A stretch of DNA of 64,000 nucleotides. Origin: Microlunatus parietis. Lineage in GTDB: Bacteria > Actinomycetota > Actinomycetes > Propionibacteriales > Propionibacteriaceae. Position numbers and translations under genes: made by a program. Shown here in pieces: positions 59,373-64,000 of the stretch. How positions within the stretch are numbered: position 1 is the first letter of the stretch; each line of letters opens with the position of its first letter. The stretch spans positions 1,674,001 to 1,738,000 of the forward strand of contig NZ_JACCBU010000001.1 of NCBI RefSeq assembly GCF_013407955.1, given 5' to 3'. The notes beneath the pieces were generated by a model. It made no database searches. It saw only the letters and a program-made list of their open reading frames with translations, and was not told where the DNA came from.

Positions 59373-59384
59373 GAAATCGATTTC
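59373..59384. promoter_or_regulatory. LacI-type operator upstream of the sugar importer operon
   Basis: GAAATCGATTTC is a perfect 12-bp palindrome centred on CG, the form bound by LacI/GalR family repressors. It lies 69 bp before the start of the RbsA-type gene in an intergenic region shared only with the 3' end of the GlxA-type gene. No LacI gene is in the window, so the repressor is encoded elsewhere. Confidence 0.8.
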
Positions 59385-59432
59385 AAGCTAACGTCGGGCG
59401 AATCCCGGTGTCAACCACTCGGCGGAGGGAAT

Positions 59433-60395
59433 TCAGGCGACGAAGCGGCGCCGGTAGTCGGCGGGCGCCAGCCCGACCTGGCGCCGGAAATGATCACGCA
59501 GGACGACGGCCGAGTTGAACCCGACCCGCTCGGCGATCTGTTCGATCCCGAGATCGGACTCCTCCAGCAGGCTGCGGGCGGCCAGCACCCGTTGCTGGAT
59601 CAGCCATTTGTGCGGCGTGGTGCCGACCTCGGCGGCGAACCGGCGGGCGAACGTCCGCTCGCTCATCATCGCCCGCTGAGCCAGCGAGGCGGCCGTGTGG
59701 TTCTGGTCGAGGTGGGCGGCCACCCAGGACAGCGTCGGCGCGAGGCTGTCGGCCGAACTCTCCGGCATCGGCAGGTCGATGAACTGCTGCTGGCCGCCGT
59801 CGCGGATCGGCGGGACCACCATCCGCCGGGCGATCTTGTTGGCCACCTTGGTGCCGAGTTCGGCCCGGACCAGGTGCAGCGAGGCGTCGATCCCGGCCGC
59901 CGTGCCCGCACTGGTGATCACCCGGCCGTCCTGCACGTACAGGGCGGTCCGGTCGAGTTTGATCTTGGGAAACGCTCGTTCCATGGCGTCGAAATACATC
60001 CAGTGGGTGGTGCAGGCCCGGCCGTCGAGGAGCCCGGCGGCACCGAGGGCGAAGGATCCCGAGCAGAGACTGAGGATCATGGCGCCCTCCTCGTGGGCGT
60101 CCCGCAGGGTCTGCAGCAGGGCCTGCGAATAGCCGGTCGGGGTTCGCGGCAGCGTGGCCGACATGATCACCAGATCACTGCCGGCCACGGCATCGAGGCC
60201 GTCGGTCGCGGTGATGGTGAACGGCGACAGGGTCTTGGTCTGCAGCGGCGTGCCGGGACGTTCCGTACAGACCCGGAAGTCGAGCGGCTCGATCCCGTTG
60301 TCGCGACGGTCCAGGCCGAACACTTCGGTCGCCAGGGCGAACTCGAACACGGACACCGGCTCGACCAGGAGGACGCTGACGGTACGTAGGGCCAT
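59433..60395 (-). CDS. GlxA family transcriptional regulator (DJ-1/PfpI-like domain plus AraC DNA-binding domain)
   Basis: A 320-residue regulator. The N-terminal DJ-1/PfpI-like domain (about 1-180) shows ILSLCSGSFALGAAGLLDGRACTTHW, with Cys in the place of the DJ-1 nucleophile. The C-terminal AraC domain (about 225-320) has two helix-turn-helix motifs (AASLAQRAMMSERTFARRFAAEVGTTPHKWL and IEQIAERVGFNSAVVLRDHFRRQVGLAPADYRRRF). ATG at 60395 lies 7 bases after TATCCT (60408-60403). Two long direct repeats upstream are likely its binding sites. Confidence 0.9.
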   Translation of the reverse strand: MALRTVSVLLVEPVSVFEFALATEVFGLDRRDNGIEPLDFRVCTERPGTPLQTKTLSPFTITATDGLDAVAGSDLVIMSATLPRTPTGYSQALLQTLRDAHEEGAMILSLCSGSFALGAAGLLDGRACTTHWMYFDAMERAFPKIKLDRTALYVQDGRVITSAGTAAGIDASLHLVRAELGTKVANKIARRMVVPPIRDGGQQQFIDLPMPESSADSLAPTLSWVAAHLDQNHTAASLAQRAMMSERTFARRFAAEVGTTPHKWLIQQRVLAARSLLEESDLGIEQIAERVGFNSAVVLRDHFRRQVGLAPADYRRRFVA

Positions 60396-60408
60396 GAGGT
60401 TCAGGATA

Positions 60409-60464
60409 GTGGCAGAAATCCTTCGCACGATGTCTGAACTGCCAATTGTGGCAGTAAACCTTCG
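60409..60464. promoter_or_regulatory. Direct repeats upstream of the GlxA-type regulator
   Basis: GTGGCAGAAATCCTTCG (60409-60425) and GTGGCAGTAAACCTTCG (60448-60464) agree at 15 of 17 positions and start 39 bp apart. CTGCCA-ATTG-TGGCAG (60439-60454) overlaps the second as an inverted repeat. AraC-type regulators bind long direct repeats, so this is a likely operator controlling the regulator and the divergent small membrane protein gene. Confidence 0.7.
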
Positions 60465-60481
60465 GCAGAAGAATTATTGCC

Positions 60482-60721
60482 ATGATCAGTCTTCTGGCCT
60501 TCGCGGTTCTGGTGGCGGCGATCATCGGCGTGCTCGAGTTCACCCGTCGGCGCCACCCCACCTTCCGTCCCGGGTACGACGAGCGCGGTGACCGGGACGC
60601 GCAACGACACGCAGCCGACCTCGCCGCCAGGGAGCCGGACGCCGAGGCTCCCGCATCCCGCGCGGAGGCCCGCTTTCAGCCCGCCTGCAGGGTTCCGGCG
60701 AACGCCTCCAGCACGGCGTAG
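60482..60721 (+). CDS. Small single-span membrane protein
   Basis: A 79-residue protein with one N-terminal span (ISLLAFAVLVAAIIGVLEF, about 2-20) and a charged tail rich in Arg, Asp, Glu and Ala (RRRHPTFRPGYDERGDRDAQRHAADLAAREPDAEA). No family is recognised. The start is divergent from the GlxA-type gene and shares its operator region. The last 46 bases overlap the end of the convergent DUF4245 gene, and its C-terminal residues may be spurious. Moderate confidence that it is expressed. Confidence 0.5.
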   Translation: MISLLAFAVLVAAIIGVLEFTRRRHPTFRPGYDERGDRDAQRHAADLAAREPDAEAPASRAEARFQPACRVPANASSTA

Positions 60722-61212
60722 TCCGTGTCGCCGACGATCACCGTACTGACCTCTTTGGTGATCAACACCAATGATCGGGTACGGCCATCGGCACTGACCC
60801 GCCGCTCCCAGGCGGTGTCGCCGAGCTTGCTCACACCGTCCGGCAGGCCCTCCCTGGTCTGCGGCCCGACGAGGGCGTCGGTGTCCGGGCTCTGATTCAC
60901 CGCCAGGTAGATCCGCTCCGGCGACAGGTAGCCGATCTGCCAGAGCTGGCGCGGCGGCACACCGTCGTGGCCCTCGGGCTCCCAGGCGACCCGGGTCGCG
61001 ATCCAGTCGGCCGGCAGGTTCGCCGGCGCCAGCACCGGGTAGGGGGCCTCCGCGCGGGCCTGGGTCAGCACCGGCACCGGGTCGATCGCCTCGACCGGAT
61101 GATCATCGACGTTGCGGGTGAACAGGAACGAGATGATCAACAACGGCACCAGGATGATCAGCAGCGAGCGGATCATGTCGCCCGCGCTCGCCGGTCGCTT
61201 CTGCCGTGCCAT
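60676..61212 (-). CDS. DUF4245 family membrane-anchored protein
   Basis: A 178-residue protein with one N-terminal span (MIRSLLIILVPLLIISFLFTRNV, about 13-35) and an extracytoplasmic domain of the DUF4245 family (LPADWIATRVAWEPEGHDGVPPRQLWQIGYLSPERIYLAVNQS). It is restricted to actinobacteria as far as I know and has no assigned function. It is commonly found between xseAB and glpX/fumC, which matches the fumC gene downstream here. ATG at 61212 follows GAGGAT by 6 bases. Confidence 0.88.
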   Translation of the reverse strand: MARQKRPASAGDMIRSLLIILVPLLIISFLFTRNVDDHPVEAIDPVPVLTQARAEAPYPVLAPANLPADWIATRVAWEPEGHDGVPPRQLWQIGYLSPERIYLAVNQSPDTDALVGPQTREGLPDGVSKLGDTAWERRVSADGRTRSLVLITKEVSTVIVGDTDYAVLEAFAGTLQAG

Positions 61213-61222
61213 ACACCCATCC

Positions 61223-62137
61223 TCACAGACGCGAGCTTGCCGTCCCAAACGCTCCCAGGAAGGCGATCGCCCGGTCCAGCACCGGATCGGGCAGGTCGTG
61301 GCCGCAGTCGGGATGCAGCACGGTCAGCCGGTCCGCCGCACCCGTCGCCGCGAAGGCCGGCCGGGCCCGGTCGACCATCCGGGCCGCGCTGCGCCAGTCG
61401 AAGTTGGTGTCGCCCAGCGGCGCACTGATCAGCACGTCCCGCGGCGCCAGCGCGGCGAGCAGCTCGTCGAAGTCGAACGGCGGCAGCGCACCCGGCGCCA
61501 GCAGCGGCAGGTAGCGGTCCTGCCGCCAGCCGGCCAGATCGCCGCCCATGTAGTCGGCGAACGAGTCGAAGCCGCAGCTGGAGACGACGGCCCGGAGCCG
61601 CGGCTCGAACACAGCGGTGAAGATCGCGTTGTGGCCGCCCAGGGAGTGCCCCATCACCCCGTAGCCGCCGGCCGCCACCTCGGGCAGCTGGTCCAGCAGG
61701 TCCAGGCCGCGGATGTTGTCCCAGATCGCCTTCATCGTGCCGCTGACGTACCCGAGGGCGGGGAGGTCGGGTTGGTGGCCGGCCATCAGTGGGTACGCGG
61801 GAGCCAGGACCACGAACCCGGCCCCGGCCAGCCGGCGGCCGTAGTCGCGATTCCGGGCGCCGACCGGCTCCACCACGACGCGGTGGCCGATCGTGTGCTC
61901 GGTCGGGTGCAGCGCCAGCACGCCGGGCGCGGGCCGCCCGCCGCCCAGGGTGGCCTTCGGCAACAGCAGGTACGCCGGCGTCCGGCCGCCCGGTTCGGCC
62001 GAGTAGTTGATCAACCGGCGCAGGTAGCCGCCGCAGTCGACCTCGTCCACCACTTCGACGTCCAACGGGACCCGCCGGTCCGGTCCCGGCAGCGGCCCCA
62101 TCAGCCGTTCCATCCGCTCGGTCAGGTCCTCGGCCAT
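61223..62137 (-). CDS. Alpha/beta hydrolase (dienelactone hydrolase/acetyl-xylan-esterase-like)
   Basis: A 304-residue hydrolase. The nucleophile is in GVMGHSLGGHNAIF, the oxyanion region in LALHPTEHTIGHRVVVEP, and the catalytic His in DCGHDLPDPV near the C-terminus; the Asp candidate is in LISAPLGDTNFDW. The family includes acetyl-xylan esterases and related ester hydrolases. ATG at 62137 stands 6 bases after TATCGT (62149-62144), so it is chosen over the longer frames from 62158 and 62182. It lies just upstream of the DUF4245 gene on the same strand. Confidence 0.85.
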   Translation of the reverse strand: MAEDLTERMERLMGPLPGPDRRVPLDVEVVDEVDCGGYLRRLINYSAEPGGRTPAYLLLPKATLGGGRPAPGVLALHPTEHTIGHRVVVEPVGARNRDYGRRLAGAGFVVLAPAYPLMAGHQPDLPALGYVSGTMKAIWDNIRGLDLLDQLPEVAAGGYGVMGHSLGGHNAIFTAVFEPRLRAVVSSCGFDSFADYMGGDLAGWRQDRYLPLLAPGALPPFDFDELLAALAPRDVLISAPLGDTNFDWRSAARMVDRARPAFAATGAADRLTVLHPDCGHDLPDPVLDRAIAFLGAFGTASSRL

Positions 62138-62178
62138 GCCCGCACGATAGTCCGCCATGATCACAAACCGACGCAGCA

Positions 62179-62616
62179 TCATGAACCGGCCCGGCGGGCC
62201 CGGTCGAGCAGCCGGCGCAGCGACCGCCGCAGGTCCTGCCGCTGGCGCGGGGTCCAGTCCTCGGTCAGCTCGGCGAAGACCTGCTCCTGCCAGCGGTGCG
62301 CGGCCGCCAGCAGTTCCTCGCCGGCGCCCGTCACCGTGATCGTGCGACGCCTTCCGTCCTCGGCCGACCGGACCGGCGCGAGGTAGCCGGCGGCGGTCGC
62401 GTCCTTGATCATCCGGGAGGCGCCGGACTGATCGAGACCCAGTTCGGCGGCGACCTCGTTGACGCCGACCGGCGGCCGGTCCGCGAGCACCCGGACCGCC
62501 TCGGTGACCTGGACGCCCCGGCCGCGCCGGGCCAGTTCCCCGTCACCGGTCCCCCGGCGGGCCCAGTAGCGGACGAACTCGAACATCGTCTGACCGGGGC
62601 CCGGTCGGTCGGTCAC
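62179..62616 (-). CDS. MarR family regulator
   Basis: A 145-residue winged-helix regulator. TEAVRVLADRPPVGVNEVAAELGLDQSGASRMIKDATAAGYLAPVRSAEDGRRRTITVTGAGEELL (about 38-103) is the MarR DNA-binding domain with the Arg-rich wing. The GTG at 62616 overlaps the stop of the upstream SnoaL-like gene by 4 bases (GTGA). It likely binds the perfect palindrome at 63008-63022 that overlaps the operon promoter. Confidence 0.87.
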   Translation of the reverse strand: MTDRPGPGQTMFEFVRYWARRGTGDGELARRGRGVQVTEAVRVLADRPPVGVNEVAAELGLDQSGASRMIKDATAAGYLAPVRSAEDGRRRTITVTGAGEELLAAAHRWQEQVFAELTEDWTPRQRQDLRRSLRRLLDRARRAGS

Positions 62617-62996
62617 GGGGTCTCGTCCAGCTCGGCGCAGATCAGGGCCAGGTCGAGGGCGGACCGCAGGTCGGGCAGCCGGAGCGCCGCGGAAACCCTT
62701 CCCCCGGTGCATCGGAAGACGGTGGCGACCCGGGTCGGCTCCTCGTCCGCGGGCCAGCGGGCGTCCTGCTCGACGACGAGGAACCGGTGGCCGACCGGAT
62801 GCCAGGACCGGGCGGTCAGCGCGATCCCCGAGTGGTCGATCCAGTCGACGAAGTCGTCGGCGCTGATCCGGCCGGCGCCCTTCGGGCCGAGCACGACCAC
62901 CGGATCGGTCACCGCAGCCCGGGCCGCCTCGGGTGAGCGGGAGTTCACCGCCTCGTGCCAGCGATTCACGGCCTCTTCCAACGTTGCTGTCGCCAT
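62613..62996 (-). CDS. SnoaL-like / nuclear-transport-factor-2-fold protein
   Basis: A 127-residue single-domain protein of the NTF2-like superfamily: [57 protein letters not shown] opens the cone-shaped fold. Such proteins include ketosteroid isomerase-like enzymes and polyketide cyclases; no specific reaction can be named. TACAAT (63009-63004) precedes the ATG by 7 bases and overlaps the MarR-type palindrome. It is first gene of a two-gene operon with the MarR gene. Confidence 0.8.
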   Translation of the reverse strand: MATATLEEAVNRWHEAVNSRSPEAARAAVTDPVVVLGPKGAGRISADDFVDWIDHSGIALTARSWHPVGHRFLVVEQDARWPADEEPTRVATVFRCTGGRVSAALRLPDLRSALDLALICAELDETP

Positions 62997-63007
62997 GGTC
63001 CAGATTG

Positions 63008-63022
63008 TATGCGATTCGCATA
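63008..63022. promoter_or_regulatory. MarR-type operator of the SnoaL-MarR operon
   Basis: TATGCGA-T-TCGCATA is a perfect 15-bp palindrome. It overlaps the -10 (TACAAT, 63009-63004 on the minus strand) of the operon that encodes the MarR protein, and lies 59 bp before fumC on the other strand. Autorepression is the expected outcome, and fumC could be affected too. Confidence 0.8.
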
Positions 63023-63080
63023 TACCTGGGTGCGGCCCGGCCCCCGACCCGTTCCGGACCGGCTGCGCCACAATGTCTGC

Positions 63081-64000
63081 ATGACGACGACTTCCAGCGA
63101 ACAGGACTTCCGGATCGAGCACGACACGATGGGCGAGGTGAAGGTCCCGGCCGCGGCGCTGTGGCGGGCCCAGACCCAACGTGCGGTGGAGAACTTCCCG
63201 ATCTCCGGTACGCCGATCGAACCGGCCCTGATCGCTGCCCTGGCGCGGATCAAGGGCGCCGCCGCCCAGACCAACGCCAAGCTCGGTGTGCTCGACGCCG
63301 CGCTGGCCGACGCGATCATCGCGGCCGCCGCGGAGGTCGCCGAGGGCAAGCATGATCGGGAGTTCCCGATCGACGTGTTCCAGACCGGTTCCGGTACGTC
63401 GAGCAACATGAACACCAACGAGGTGATCGCCTCGCTGGCCAGTCGCGGCGACGTCGACGTACACCCGAATGATCATGTGAACGCGTCCCAGTCCAGCAAC
63501 GACGTGTTCCCCAGCGCGATCCACATCGCGGCCACCGACGGCGTGATCAACACGCTGACGCCGGCGCTGCGCCACCTCGAGGAATCCCTGGCCGGCAAGG
63601 GACGTGAGTTCGCCGAGGTGGTCAAGAGCGGCCGTACCCACCTGATGGACGCGACGCCGGTGACACTGGGCCAGGAGTTCGGCGGCTATGCCGCGCAGGT
63701 GCGTTACGGGGTCGAGCGGCTCGAGGCGGCCCTGCCCCGGGTGGCCGAGCTGCCGCTGGGCGGCACTGCCGTCGGCACCGGGATCAACACGCCGGCCGGC
63801 TTCGCGCCGTCGGTGATCTCGATCATCGCCGAGCAGACCGGACTGCCACTGACCGAGGCCCGTGATCATTTCGAGGCGCAGGGCGCCCGGGACGGTCTGG
63901 TCGAGCTGTCCGGCGCACTGAAGACGATCGCGGTCGGCCTGACCAAGATCGCCAACGACCTGCGCTGGATGGGCTCCGGACCGAGGGCCGGGCTGGGCGA
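63081..64000 (+). CDS. fumC: Class II fumarate hydratase, 3' end missing
   Basis: Iron-independent fumarase of the citric-acid cycle that interconverts fumarate and malate in the cytosol. The 306 residues present show [34 protein letters not shown] at the N-terminus, [49 protein letters not shown] and [18 protein letters not shown], all typical of FumC. The GSSxMPxKxNP signature lies beyond the window edge. CACAAT is 6 bases before the ATG at 63081, an imperfect leaderless promoter. Confidence 0.96.
   Translation, partial: MTTTSSEQDFRIEHDTMGEVKVPAAALWRAQTQRAVENFPISGTPIEPALIAALARIKGAAAQTNAKLGVLDAALADAIIAAAAEVAEGKHDREFPIDVFQTGSGTSSNMNTNEVIASLASRGDVDVHPNDHVNASQSSNDVFPSAIHIAATDGVINTLTPALRHLEESLAGKGREFAEVVKSGRTHLMDATPVTLGQEFGGYAAQVRYGVERLEAALPRVAELPLGGTAVGTGINTPAGFAPSVISIIAEQTGLPLTEARDHFEAQGARDGLVELSGALKTIAVGLTKIANDLRWMGSGPRAGLG

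Overview
The window is about 64 kb of very GC-rich chromosome from an actinobacterium. High G/C at third codon positions, a DtxR/IdeR-type iron box, an F420-type flavin-fold protein, an Eis acetyltransferase, an ECF42 sigma factor and very many leaderless promoters all fit. The gene set and the order rmuC, ispH, xseA, xseB, DUF4245 gene, fumC suggest the Propionibacteriales (Microlunatus/Kribbella/Nocardioides side). That placement is inference and no rRNA is present. No tRNA, rRNA, CRISPR array, prophage or intact insertion sequence was seen.

Layout. 1-1489: 5' part of a class A penicillin-binding protein, cut by the window edge. 1.5-2.8 kb: TetR regulator and GNAT. 2.8-8.6 kb: oligopeptide ABC importer on the minus strand, binding protein first, with hairpins between it and the permeases. 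8.8-25.5 kb: aminopeptidase N, a membrane protein, an Eis-like acetyltransferase, an Rpn nuclease, two CNNM/CBS proteins, an AraC regulator, an iron-siderophore binding protein under a DtxR box, a methyltransferase, an S9 peptidase, an MFS exporter and a deaminase. 25.8-28.2 kb: PadR-DrrA-DrrB export cassette. 28.2-31.8 kb: MerR, VOC, arginase-like and YCII genes, a Fic remnant and ychF. 31.9-35.9 kb: an unrecognised 478-residue protein, then YCII, ECF42 sigma and DUF899. 35.9-42.4 kb: DoxX, M18 aminopeptidase, amidohydrolase-GNAT operon, TetR, FAD monooxygenase, TetR. 42.4-47.5 kb: rmuC, vapBC, cupin, ispH, xseA, xseB. 47.5-53.2 kb: regulator and enzyme pairs (MerR/GyrI, HxlR/imine-reductase-like, LysR/EamA). 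53.4-59.3 kb: metallophosphoesterase-sulfatase operon convergent with a ribose-type ABC importer. 59.4-64 kb: GlxA-type regulator, DUF4245, hydrolase, SnoaL-MarR operon and fumC.

How it works together. Housekeeping genes form a backbone, with many small regulator-plus-effector modules between them. Most modules carry a visible palindrome or direct repeat at the promoter, so the local regulator can be paired with its target. At least 24 start codons lie 6-7 bases after a TANNNT hexamer with no room for a Shine-Dalgarno sequence. Leaderless translation is therefore the commonest start type here, and I used it to choose several starts.

Most worth a second look: a pair of 80-bp structured repeats in divergent intergenic regions, the strong excess of TGATCA, a REP-like CTTCGAC..GCTCAGGG repeat that also sits inside pepN, and the sulfatase/sugar-importer cluster.
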